Source: Streptomyces carpinensis
GTDB taxonomy: Bacteria; Actinomycetota; Actinomycetes; Streptomycetales; Streptomycetaceae
Direction: 5' to 3'
DNA: 61,910 nucleotides
Assembly: GCF_002154505.1 (NCBI RefSeq)
Contig: NZ_MUBM01000093.1
Span: 1 to 61,910, forward strand
Part shown: piece by piece, positions 44,657 through 53,632 of the stretch
How the letters are laid out: every line of letters starts with the position of its first letter
Position numbering within the stretch: the first letter of the stretch is position 1
Made by a program: the position numbers and the translations under genes
The notes under the pieces: model-generated
What the model was told of the DNA's origin: nothing
The model's database searches: none
What the model saw: only the letters and a program-made list of their open reading frames with translations

Positions 44657-45315
44657 CCACGATCGGCATCATCGGAGCGGGCGAGGTGGGCAGCCAGCTC
44701 GCCCGCGCCGCCGGCACCCACGGCTATCACGTCGTCCTGGCCAACTCACGGGGACCGGAGACGCTGAAGCACCTCGTCGACGAACTCGGACCCTCGGCCC
44801 GTGCCGCGACGGCGGCCGGCGCCGCCGAGGCGGGCGACTTCGTGATCGTCGCCGTGCCTCTCAAACTGGTCAACGACACGCCCGTGGAGCAGCTCGCCGG
44901 CAAGATCGTCCTCGATACGAACAACTACATGCCCTGGCGTGACGGCACCTTCGAAGCCGTCGACTCGGGAAGGAAGACCGTGCACGAGCTACGGCAGGAA
45001 CAGCTGCCCACCTCGAAGGTCGCCAAGGCGTTCAGCCACATCCAGGCTCCGCGCCTCTTCCTCTCCGCCCGCCCCGCGGGCACTCCCGGCCGGCACGCCC
45101 TCTCGGTCTCCAGCGACCACCCCGAGGCGGTGGAGCTCGTCATGCGCCTGTACGACGAGTTCGGGTTCGACACCGTTGACAACAGTCCCCTCAGCGAGTC
45201 CTGGCGAAGCGGCCCGGGCCAGCCCGCCTGGCTGGCGCACGCCCACCAGACACGCGAGCAACTCGCCGCCAGCCTGGCCGCCGCGCGCCGGATCCCGTAC
45301 CCCTTCCGAGGTTGA
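44653..45315 (+). CDS. NADP-dependent F420 reductase-like / NPD oxidoreductase
   Basis: This 220-residue protein reads MTTIGIIGAGEVGSQLARAA, LANSRGPETLKHLVDELG, GDFVIVAVPLKLVND and KIVLDTNNYMPWRDG. This is the fold of F420-dependent NADP reductase and its relatives. The GTG start overlaps the XRE stop (GTGA), so the two are translationally coupled and probably share regulation. With F420 made by the fbiC/cofC genes 6 kb away, F420 use is possible but not shown; many members are F420-independent. Confidence 0.8.
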   Translation: MTTIGIIGAGEVGSQLARAAGTHGYHVVLANSRGPETLKHLVDELGPSARAATAAGAAEAGDFVIVAVPLKLVNDTPVEQLAGKIVLDTNNYMPWRDGTFEAVDSGRKTVHELRQEQLPTSKVAKAFSHIQAPRLFLSARPAGTPGRHALSVSSDHPEAVELVMRLYDEFGFDTVDNSPLSESWRSGPGQPAWLAHAHQTREQLAASLAAARRIPYPFRG

Positions 45316-45502
45316 GCCCGGTGCGGCGACGCCGGCCGCACGGGCTGGGACTGCTGAGGCGGGCCAGTCTCGTCCACCGGCCGGCGGCCGCCTCTCCGTC
45401 GTCTGCCGGATGCCGGCCAGGCGGGGGCGTCAGAACTGAGAGGGCGTTTATGCAGGTCAGGCCGTATACGCGGCTCTGCGGGTGCCGAATCATCCGGCCT
45501 GG

Positions 45503-46522
45503 TCAAGCGGCACGTTGGTATTCGTGGAGGGTTCCGCCGAGTCGGTCTCGTCGGCGGACTTCAAGGTGCGTGATCTGCTCTGTCAGGGTGATCGGTTCGG
45601 ATAGTGGGCGGAGCGGCGCGGCCTGGCCCAGGGTTCGGTGCGGGCGGTGCCTCTCGAACTCGCGGAGCGCGTGCATGAGGTGCCTCTGGTTCCAGATCAA
45701 GGTCCTGTCCAGGAGCTCGTAGCGGCAGGTTTGTATCCATCGCTCCATGATGGAGTTCATCCGCGGTACTGGGATGCCCGTGGTGACGGCCTTGAGACCG
45801 GCGTCGGCCAGCACTGCGTCGAAGGCCTTCGTGAACTTCGAGTCGCGATCGTGGATCATGAACCTGGCCCTGCTGCCCGTCTCTTCGAGATCCATGATGA
45901 GATTGCGGCCGAGTTGCACGACCCATTGTGCGGTGGGGTGCGCGGAGGCGCCGAGGATTCGGATGCGCCGGGTGGAGTGCTCGATGACGGCGAAGACGTA
46001 CAGGCGGGCCCCGGTCAGGGTTCGGGTCTCGAAGAAGTCGCAGGCGAGCAGGGCGTCGGCTTGGCCGCGCAAGAAGTCGGTCCAGGTCGAGTTCTGTCGT
46101 TCGGGCGCGGGTGGGATGCCGTGCTCCTTGACGATCTCCCAGATGGTGGAGGCGGCGACCTTGATGCTCATCACGGCTGCGAGTTCGCCGTGGATTCTGT
46201 GCTAGCCCCATGAGGGGTTCTCGTGGGCGAGGCGCAGGACCAGCACGCGGATGGAGCGGATTGTGGGTGGACGCCCGCGTCGCTTGGGCACACAGGTCAC
46301 GGCATGGCGCCGTTTGAGCAGGGCACGGTGCCAGCGCAGGAGCGTCTCCGGGCGTATCAGGCGGAGCAGGTGCTGCAGCTTGTTCATCGGGAGGTGGTGG
46401 AGCAGGCCGGCGAGGACTGCTCGGTCAGTGTCGGTGAACGTGGGCTTGCCGACCTGGCGCTGAAGGACGAGCAGTTGGTGACGGAGGGCAAGGATTTCAA
46501 TGTCTTTGTTCCGGTTGTTCAT
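45503..46522 (-). pseudogene. Integrase-core transposase with in-frame amber
   Basis: From ATG 46522 the text is NRNKDIEILALRHQLLVLQR, FTDTDRAVLAGLLHHLP and KRRGRPPTIRSIRVLVLRLA, up to ENPSWG and TAG at 46202-46204. The frame reopens at once: HRIHGELAAVMSIKVAASTI, LACDFFETRTL, MIHDRDSKFTKAFD and MNSIMERWIQTCRYELLDR hold the three catalytic acids. Only a Tyr-to-amber change separates the halves. All DDE residues are present, so suppression or reversion would restore it. It belongs to the rve (IS481/IS3-like) integrase family. No clear terminal repeats are visible. Confidence 0.8.
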
Positions 46523-46713
46523 CGGCAGCAGACGCAGGAGCGCGAAGGCGTTGGTGGCCGCGACCCGTCCGCCGTTCCTTCACTCTTTCGGCTCAAGATG
46601 CTGCGCGACCGGTGTGCGCTTAGCCTCGATGGGAGGGTTTGCGCTGCGGCCGTGGCCACCCGCCTCACGCCTCGGAAACCCGCCCGAGCGGTGGGTGGAA
46701 GGAAGGTACTCCC

Positions 46714-47073
46714 ATGAGAGCACAACGCGTCAGGCGGCTGTTCGCGATGTCCGCGGCCGGTGTCCTTCTGGCGGGTGGCGCCGCGATCGGAGCGGCGGGT
46801 ACGGCCTCGGCGGCCTCGTCCGCCACGACGGCCACCCCGGCCCATGTCGCCACCCATGGCGGCGGTGACTGCGGTCGCGGCGGTTCGTGGGGCGGCGGCT
46901 GCGGCGGCGGCTACGACCGCTATGGCAGCGGCTACGGCGGCTTCCTCTACGACGGCATCGGCGGCATCGGCGGCCTCGGTGGTCTCGGCAGCATCGGTGG
47001 CCTCGGCGGCCTGGGCGGCATCGGTGGCCTGGGCAGCATCGGCGGTCTCGGCGGGCTGTTCGGCCTGTTCTGA
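46714..47073 (+). CDS. Secreted glycine-rich repeat protein
   Basis: This is a 119-residue protein. The Sec signal RRLFAMSAAGVLLAGGAA and the AsA cleavage region TASAAS precede a Gly/Cys patch (GGDCGRGGSWGGGCGGG). A tandem run of IGGLGGLGS-type units follows, ending LFGLF. The start is ATG 46714 with GGAAGGAAGG just upstream. The pattern resembles small cell-surface or aerial-hypha proteins (chaplin-like in size only; the chaplin motif is absent). An 18-bp hairpin terminator follows at once. Confidence 0.75.
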   Translation: MRAQRVRRLFAMSAAGVLLAGGAAIGAAGTASAASSATTATPAHVATHGGGDCGRGGSWGGGCGGGYDRYGSGYGGFLYDGIGGIGGLGGLGSIGGLGGLGGIGGLGSIGGLGGLFGLF

Positions 47074-47095
47074 CGGCACCCCACGCGGCACGGCC

Positions 47096-47135
47096 GAGGG
47101 CCGCCACCCGGAGAGGTCTCCGGGTGGCGGCCCTC
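47096..47135 (+). terminator. Strong hairpin terminator
   Basis: GAGGGCCGCCACCCGGAG and CTCCGGGTGGCGGCCCTC make a perfect 18-bp stem with a 4-base loop, starting 23 bases after the glycine-rich gene stop. Confidence 0.8.
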
Positions 47136-47295
47136 ACCGCTCGGCGCGTGAAGGAAGCGACGGGTACCACTGCGTGCACGCCGGACGGCACCACGGCCCG
47201 TGCACCGTCACCGTGCTGCGGCGACTCCAGGGCACCCGGTCCGGAACGTGAAAGGGACCCACTGGGCGGCGATGACGGCGGGCCTGGAGCTGCCC

Positions 47296-47904
47296 TCACG
47301 ACGCCGCCGGGGATGCCGGATGGATCTCCAGCCACTCGCGCGGGTTGAACGGCGACACCTCGCCCTCGTAGCCCTCGTCGGTGCGCACGAGCGTCAGATG
47401 CGGCATGAGGTCCGTCGGGTCGGTCGCGGCCTGGTCGGCGGGCACGTGCCCGATGATCGTGTAGTGCGTACCGACCAGGCGCACGTCCTGGCCCCGCAGA
47501 TACGACCATTCGATGCCGGACGGCTGCGGGTGGAGACGGAAGCAGTAGCCGGGCGTGTGCACGATGAGATCAAAGCGGCCGTCCCAGAACGTCACCCCGC
47601 ACTTCCAGCACCGGGCGTAGTCCTCGGACCGTTCGCGCTCGTTCTCGCACAGGTAGCAGTCGGCGCGGTGGTCGGCGTGCTCCGAGTGGTCCGCGTAGGC
47701 CCGGGCGACGACGACCTGGCGTGCGTCGACCGGCACGTCCGCCACCGTCCGGTGGTGATACCCGTGCACCTTCGCCGTCGGCGCCGCGCACACCGGACAC
47801 GGCACCGCCACATCCCGGGTGCGGGCCGTGACCACCACTGCGTCACCCCCGTCCACCACGTCCTCAATGACCAGCTCCGACAGTCCGGAAAACACCGTCC
47901 TCAT
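47296..47904 (-). CDS. ISL3 N-terminus fused to an unknown zinc-ribbon protein
   Basis: From ATG 47904, MRTVFSGLSELVIEDVV and VPCPVCAAPTAKVHGYHHRT then VADVPVDARQVVV are the zinc-finger start of an ISL3 transposase. Around residue 75 the text becomes HADHRADCYLCENERERSED, ARCWKCGVTFWDGRFDLIVH and LVGTHYTIIGHVPADQAATD, which is not transposase. It has two C-x2-C pairs, a typical zinc ribbon, and ends HPASPAAS. The frame is open through the join. It may be a working chimera or a passive fusion; neither half's function here is known. No clear ribosome site precedes the start. Confidence 0.6.
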   Translation of the reverse strand: MRTVFSGLSELVIEDVVDGGDAVVVTARTRDVAVPCPVCAAPTAKVHGYHHRTVADVPVDARQVVVARAYADHSEHADHRADCYLCENERERSEDYARCWKCGVTFWDGRFDLIVHTPGYCFRLHPQPSGIEWSYLRGQDVRLVGTHYTIIGHVPADQAATDPTDLMPHLTLVRTDEGYEGEVSPFNPREWLEIHPASPAAS

Positions 47905-48048
47905 AAGGGAATTGACATCGATCACAAGATCGTGATCACAGACGGCTACTCGGCGCCACCACCGACTACGGGCCAGACCCAGGAAGTGAACACCCTCCAG
48001 GGTCGAGCCCCGCCGCCAGCAACCGGGGCGTCCGTCCACTGGCAGGGT

Positions 48049-49368
48049 GGTGCGCGGTGAGGACGAGTGGCTGGTGTTCATCCCCGACGCACTGCCCGCC
48101 TACATCACCATCGAGCAGTACCGGGGCATGGCTCGTGGCCAACGCCGCCCGGGCCGAGACCCCCGGCGCCATCCGCAGCGGCCCCGCACTGCTGGCCGGG
48201 CTGGTGCGGTGCGGCCGCTGCGGCAAGCGCATGACCGTGCGCTACCACCAGCAGGCCGGCAGCACCCGCCCCGACTACGTTTGCGCCCGGCAGATGACCG
48301 ACTACGGGGGCCGGGGAGCGCTGCCAGGCCTTGAACGGGGTCTGCGTGGACGCCTTCGTCACCGCTCATGTCCTGGCCGCGCTGGCTCCGGCCGCGCTTG
48401 AGGTCTCCTTACGCGCGGCCGAGCAGGTCCTGGCCGAACGGGCCGAACTGGAGAAGATCTGGTCCCAACGGCTGGAACGCGCCGCGATCAACGCCGACCG
48501 GGCACAGCGCTGTTACCACCTCGCCGAGCCCGAGAACCGCCTGGTCGTACGGCAGCTGGAAAAGGACTGGGAGCAGGCACTGGCCGCCCAGCAGATCCTG
48601 CAGGAGGAGTACGACCGCTTCACGCTGACCCGTCCGCGCACCCTCACCGCCGCCGAGCAGCAGGCCATCACCGCGCTCACCAGCGACATCGAAGGCCTGT
48701 GGAGTGCTGCGACGACCACCGCCACCGACCGCAAAGAGATCATCCGCGCGATCGTGGAGCAGGGCACCGTCACCGTGCTGGGCACCAGCGAACGCGTCAC
48801 CGTCACCATCACCTGGGCCGGCGGGAGGACCACCACCGGCGAGACCACCCGCCCCGTCGCCCTCCTGCAACAACTCAGCTACTTCCCGCAGATCAAGGAG
48901 CGTGTCCGCGAGCTGGCCGGGCAGGGACACCGCGCCGAGGCAATCGCCCGCCGCCTGCACGCAGAAGGCTTCCTTCCAGCACGCGGACGCGGGAACCGGA
49001 TCAGCGCCAGCGCGGTCAAGGAGATCATGCGCGAACTCGGCTGCCTGCCACCACCCGCCCGCACCCGGTCGGCCCCGCCACCCGGCGAAGAACCCGGCTG
49101 CGATGAATGGTGGCTGGAAGACCTCGCCGCCGAACTCGACATGCCCGCAGTCACCCTCTACTCGTGGATCTACCGCGGCTGGGTGGCCGCCCGCAAGGAG
49201 TCCCGGAACCCTCACCGGTGGATCCTCCACGCCGGACCCACCCAACTCGCCGAACTCCGCGAGCGGCGCACCCGCCCGCCCGGCTGGTCCACCCGACGCC
49301 GCTGGACCGACTCCGAGCCACCCATCCCGGCCCAAGACGGAGATCAAACAACCAGTTCCCATTTATGA
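48049..49368 (+). pseudogene. Large serine recombinase lacking catalytic domain
   Basis: From GTG 48049 the text is DEWLVFIPDALPAYITIEQY. After a frame change it is ETPGAIRSGPALLAGLVRCG and CGKRMTVRYHQQ (recombinase plus zinc-ribbon domain). A further shift near 48330 opens 345 residues: coiled-coil LRAAEQVLAERAELEKIWSQ, then AIARRLHAEGFLPARGRG and a MerR-like end SWIYRGWVAARKE. The N-terminal catalytic Ser domain is missing, cut at the junction with the ISL3 fusion near 48040. With at least two frame changes it is not functional. Confidence 0.7.
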
Positions 49369-49389
49369 GTGCACTGTGGTTGACACATC

Positions 49390-50020
49390 TCGAACTCCCA
49401 CCGCTGGGCATAGAGGGCGGCAAGCTCCTCGGCCGGTGCCTGGTCGGGGTTGAGGTGGACCTTGAGTGGTCCGACCTCGGCCGCGAACACAGCATGGGTG
49501 CCGCACTCGGCCAGGGCCGCGACCCTCGCCTGCGGATACGCGCTGCGGACCTGCCCGCAACTGGTACTGGGACGCCCGAAGAACTGGGCGTTCGCCGCGG
49601 TGCCCGGAACGTTGAAAACCGTGCCGTCCACCGCGACCAGCCGCCACCGCCGGTACCAGGCCCCTGCGTTCGCGTGACCGCCACAGGCCGGCACACCCGG
49701 GCGAACAGGGCCCGCAACGGCTCCGGCCCAAGCCGCAGACGGGCCCGCCCGATCGCCGCGATCGTGGGAACCCGCCAGGTGGTCGCCCACCGGCCTTCGT
49801 GCTCCAGCCCCGGGACGAGAAGTCGGGCCACCTCTTCGTAGCCCTGTCCGAAGAACGGACACATCGCCAGGACGAAGTAGACCACTACCCGTGCCAGCAG
49901 TAGCCGCGTCCGCTGCTCGACCCTGCCGCACTCGGCGACCACCTCGTCGACCATTTCCGGCGGAAACGCCCGCGTCAGCACCCCAACGCGATCCGATCCG
50001 AACGGAGCCCTGCACCGCAT
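49390..50020 (-). pseudogene. IS4-family transposase, frameshifted and internally deleted
   Basis: The first frame (50020 to about 49690) reads SDRVGVLTRAFPPEMVDEVV, LLLARVVVYFVLAMCPFFGQ, YEEVARLLVPGL and VPTIAAIGRARLRLG. After a shift near 49685 the second frame has AWYRRWRLVAVDGTVFNVPG (first catalytic Asp), QARVAALAECGTHAVFAAEV, then jumps to AEELAALYAQRWEFE (YxxRWxxE end). The middle with the second Asp is deleted. It is an IS4 remnant at the left border of the F420 genes. Confidence 0.72.
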
Positions 50021-50177
50021 CGCGATCGCTCAGGCCCACTACCACCCCGATGCTCGCGCCTGCCTTGAGCGACGTAAGGATGCGGTCAACACCAACACCA
50101 ACGACGCCCACATCGGCATTGACCCGGACTCCCTCCGGCAAGCGGCCTGATTGACATAGGAGCAAGTGGACGCAACC

Positions 50178-50816
50178 TCAGCGGCGGAGGGATAGGGCGG
50201 AAAGAGTGTGGACAGTGTGCCGTCCGAGCCCCAAACGCTCGGCGGCGCGCAGATCGTCGGCGGTATCGACATCGAGTCGCACGCTGGGAAAGTTAGGACT
50301 GGTGATCTCATGGGCTCCGGTCAGCCGGTGACTATGCCTTGAGGAGCCCTCGAAAGCGGGGTGCAGCAATTGGGCGCGCGCGGCGGTCAGTACTGTGGTG
50401 CCACGACCCGTGTGATCCGCGAGAACCGCACGAGAATGGCATCGGGCCAAGACCAGCACCTGGCTGAGCTCAGCGGATTTCAATGCCGGCAGGTCCGCAG
50501 CCACTACCGCTACGGGAGATTCAGGCTCGAGGCCTCGAGCGTAAGAGGCTCCTTTGAGAACCGCCGTGTTGAGCCCTGTCCTCGGATGATCGTCTACGGC
50601 AAGCGCACCCATCGATACCGCCGCGGAGACGGCTTCGCGGTCACTTGTCACGACGATCACCCTGGAGATGCCGTCGGCGCGGAGTACTGCGCTCAAGGTG
50701 TCCAGGAAAAATGAGCGTGCCAGCTCCTCGCGCCGGGAGCCTGCCCAGGGACACAGCCGCGATTTGGCCACCGCGAACGGCTTGACCGGCAACACTACGG
50801 TCCAGAAACCGGTCAT
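50178..50816 (-). CDS. cofC: CofC/FbiD phosphoenolpyruvate (2-phospholactate) guanylyltransferase
   Basis: This is a 212-residue nucleotidyltransferase: [85 protein letters not shown] and [20 protein letters not shown]. It transfers GMP to phosphoenolpyruvate (actinobacteria) to start the F420 side chain. ATG 50816 overlaps the fbiC stop as ATGA. Codon use is a little less GC-rich than fbiC. It borders IS remnants, which begin right after its stop. Confidence 0.88.
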   Translation of the reverse strand: MTGFWTVVLPVKPFAVAKSRLCPWAGSRREELARSFFLDTLSAVLRADGISRVIVVTSDREAVSAAVSMGALAVDDHPRTGLNTAVLKGASYARGLEPESPVAVVAADLPALKSAELSQVLVLARCHSRAVLADHTGRGTTVLTAARAQLLHPAFEGSSRHSHRLTGAHEITSPNFPSVRLDVDTADDLRAAERLGLGRHTVHTLSALSLRR

Positions 50817-53401
50817 GGGTTCAGGACCGGAAGCAGTTCCGGCAGGTGACCGTCGGACGCCTCGGCCACACGCTGCCGCTCCTGCGGCACCTCGCCGTAG
50901 ACCGTCGTCCGCGGCCTGGCGGGCCGGCCCGCCGCCGCCGCGACCGCGACCAGGTCCTTGACCGACTTGTACGAGCCGTACGACGAGCCCGCCATCCTGG
51001 AGATCGTCTCCTCCATCAGCGTGCCGCCCAGGTCGTTCGCGCCGGAGCGGAGCATCTCCGCCGCCCCCTCCGCGCCCAGTTTCACCCAGCTTGTCTGGAT
51101 GTTGGGGATGTGCGGGTGCAGGAGCAGGCGCGCCATCGCCGTCACCGCCCTGTTGTCCCGCGTGGTCGGGCCGGGACGGGCGATGCCCGCCAGGTACACC
51201 GGGGCGTTGGTATGGATGAACGGCAGCGTCACGAACTCCGTGAAACCTCCCGTGCGCTGCTGGATGCGGGAGAGCGTGCGGAAGTGGCCGAGCCAGTGGC
51301 GGGGCTGGTCGACGTGGCCGTACATCATCGTCGACGACGACCTGATGCCCAGCTCGTGCGCGGTCGTCACCACCTCGATCCAGGTCGCCGTCGGCAGCTT
51401 GCCCTTGGTCAGCACCCAGCGGACCTCGTCGTCCAGGATCTCCGCCGCCGTGCCGGGGATGGTGTCCAGGCCCGCCGCCTTCGCCTCCGTCAGCCACTCG
51501 CGGACGGACATGCCGGTGCGCGTCGCGCCGTTCACCACCTCCATCGGGGAGAACGCGTGGACGTGCATCCCGGGGACGCGCTCCTTCACCGCCCTCGCGA
51601 TGTCGAAGTACGCCGTGCCCGGGAGGTCCGGGTGGATGCCGCCCTGCATGCACACCTCCACGGCGCCCACGTCCCAGGCCTGTCGGGCCCGGTCGGCCAC
51701 CTGCTGAAGGGAGAGGGTGTACGCGTCGGCGTCCGTCCTGCGCTGCGCGAAGGCGCAGAAGCGGCAGCCCGTGTAGCAGACGTTGGTGAAGTTGATGTTC
51801 CGGGTGACGATGTACGTCACGTCGTCCCCCACCGCGGACTTGCGCACGTCGTCCGCGATCCCGCACAGCGCGTCCAGCGCCGGGCCGTCCGCGTGCAGCA
51901 GCGCCAGCGCCTCGTCGTCGGTCAGGCGCGTCGGGTCGTCGGCCGCCGTGCGCAGCGCCTGCCGTACGTCCGTGTCGATGCGCTCCGGCGCCATGCCGGG
52001 CGCCGCCGCCTCGCGCAGGGCGCCCCAGTCGCCGTAGACCTCGTCGAAGTCGTCCCGGCGGTCGGCGGTGCGGCCCTCGGTGTCGATGGTGCGGTGCAGG
52101 TCGGTGCGGCCACTCGCGGTGAAGGCCTCGTCCGGTTCCTGCCAGGGGCGGCCCTCGACCGCCGCCTCCTCGCGGGCCAGACCGGTCTCCGGGTCCGCGA
52201 GCGCCGTCAGGTGCGGACGCAGCCTCGGGTCGAGCCAGGGCTCGCCGCGCCTGACGAACTCCGGATACACGCACAGCCGTTCGCGCAGGGAGAAGCCCGC
52301 GGCCGCCGAGCGCTCGCGCAGGAGGTCGATCTGCGGCCAGGGGCGCTCCGGGTTGACGTGGTCGATGGTGAGCGGCGAGACGCCGCCCCAGTCGTCGATG
52401 CCGGCGCCGATGAGGCGCTCGTACTCCGCGTCCACCAGGTTGGGCGGGGCCTGCAGGCAGGCGGACGGGCCCAGGATGTGCCGGGCCACGGCGACCGTGG
52501 CGAGAAGGTCGTCCAGCTCCGCGTCCGGCATGCCGCGCATCGCCGTGTCCGGCTTGGCGCGGAAGTTCTGGATGATCAGCTCCTGGATGCCGTGGTACGC
52601 CCGGGAGACCCTCCGCAGCGCGAACAGCGACTCGGCGCGCTCCTCGTACGTCTCGCCGATCCCGATCAGGATCCCGGAGGTGAACGGCACGGAGGAACGG
52701 CCGGCGTCCTCCAGCACCCTCAGCCGTACGGCGGGTTCCTTGTCCGGGGAGCCGTGGTGCGGGCCGCCCGGCTCCGACCACAGCCGCTCGGCCGTCGTCT
52801 CCAGCATCATGCCCATGCTCGGAGCGACCGGCTTCAGGCGCTGGAAGTCGGTCCAGGTCATCACGCCCGGGTTGAGGTGCGGAAGGAGGCCGGTCTCCTC
52901 CAGGATGCGGATGGAGACGGCACGGACGTAGGCGATGGTGTCGTCGTAGCCGTGCGCGTCCAGCCACTCGCGCGCCTCCGGCCAGCGGTCCTCCGGCTTG
53001 TCGCCGAGGGTGATCAGGGCCTCCTTGCAGCCCAGTTCCGCGCCCCGGCGGGCGATGTCGAGGACCTCGTCCGGGGACATGAACATCCCGTGCCCGGCGC
53101 GGCGCAACTTGCCGGGGACGGTGACGAAGGTGCAGTAGTGGCACTTGTCCCGGCACAGCCGGGTGAGCGGGATGAAGACGCTCTTGGAGTAGGTGATGAC
53201 GCCGGGGCGGCCGGCGGCCTCCAGGCCCGCGTCCCGCACCCGGGCGGCGGACGCGGCGAGGTCGTCGAGGTGCTCCCCGCGGGCCTGGAGCAGCACCGCC
53301 GCCTCGGCGACGTCGAGCGCGACGCCGTCCCGGGCACGCTTGAGGGCACGACGCATGGAGTTCTCGGTGGGGCCGGTTCCGGAGGTCGCGGAAGTCGTCA
53401 T
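50813..53401 (-). CDS. fbiC: FbiC, F0 (deazaflavin) synthase, fused CofG/CofH
   Basis: This 862-residue enzyme has two radical-SAM domains. The CofG half has [10 protein letters not shown] at residues 83-92 (three Cys). The CofH half has [16 protein letters not shown] at about residue 555. Other blocks are [20 protein letters not shown] and [20 protein letters not shown]. It makes the 8-hydroxy-5-deazaflavin chromophore F0 from tyrosine and the riboflavin intermediate. Length is normal for the fused actinobacterial form. It is coupled to cofC; the start is ATG 53401. It is divergent from the CehA-type hydrolase gene. Confidence 0.95.
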   Translation of the reverse strand: MTTSATSGTGPTENSMRRALKRARDGVALDVAEAAVLLQARGEHLDDLAASAARVRDAGLEAAGRPGVITYSKSVFIPLTRLCRDKCHYCTFVTVPGKLRRAGHGMFMSPDEVLDIARRGAELGCKEALITLGDKPEDRWPEAREWLDAHGYDDTIAYVRAVSIRILEETGLLPHLNPGVMTWTDFQRLKPVAPSMGMMLETTAERLWSEPGGPHHGSPDKEPAVRLRVLEDAGRSSVPFTSGILIGIGETYEERAESLFALRRVSRAYHGIQELIIQNFRAKPDTAMRGMPDAELDDLLATVAVARHILGPSACLQAPPNLVDAEYERLIGAGIDDWGGVSPLTIDHVNPERPWPQIDLLRERSAAAGFSLRERLCVYPEFVRRGEPWLDPRLRPHLTALADPETGLAREEAAVEGRPWQEPDEAFTASGRTDLHRTIDTEGRTADRRDDFDEVYGDWGALREAAAPGMAPERIDTDVRQALRTAADDPTRLTDDEALALLHADGPALDALCGIADDVRKSAVGDDVTYIVTRNINFTNVCYTGCRFCAFAQRRTDADAYTLSLQQVADRARQAWDVGAVEVCMQGGIHPDLPGTAYFDIARAVKERVPGMHVHAFSPMEVVNGATRTGMSVREWLTEAKAAGLDTIPGTAAEILDDEVRWVLTKGKLPTATWIEVVTTAHELGIRSSSTMMYGHVDQPRHWLGHFRTLSRIQQRTGGFTEFVTLPFIHTNAPVYLAGIARPGPTTRDNRAVTAMARLLLHPHIPNIQTSWVKLGAEGAAEMLRSGANDLGGTLMEETISRMAGSSYGSYKSVKDLVAVAAAAGRPARPRTTVYGEVPQERQRVAEASDGHLPELLPVLNP

Positions 53402-53632
53402 CCTCCGAGCATACGATCGCGGTGATCAACCGCTCGGTGTCTGCCTGCCGGGCCTGCCCGCGTCCCTCTCCGCCCCGAAGACGCCGAGCCCGCTCACCCG
53501 CGAAGACGCCGGGCGGACGGAAGCCACCGGCCTCCTTGCCGTACACGGCAGTTCACCGCCGCGTACGAAGGTTGCACGCACCACCACTGCACCATCCATG
53601 CCCTGTCATCCTCGACACCTGGGAGCAGCAGC

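Noticed and set aside
46714..47073. Chaplin
   Set aside because: The chaplin domain motif (GNN...Cys pair) is absent; only size and secretion are similar.
50817..53546. Single 1122-residue ORF including cofC
   Set aside because: The frame over fbiC is an antisense-like, Arg/Gly/Pro-rich shadow of fbiC. Only the last 212 codons are CofC.
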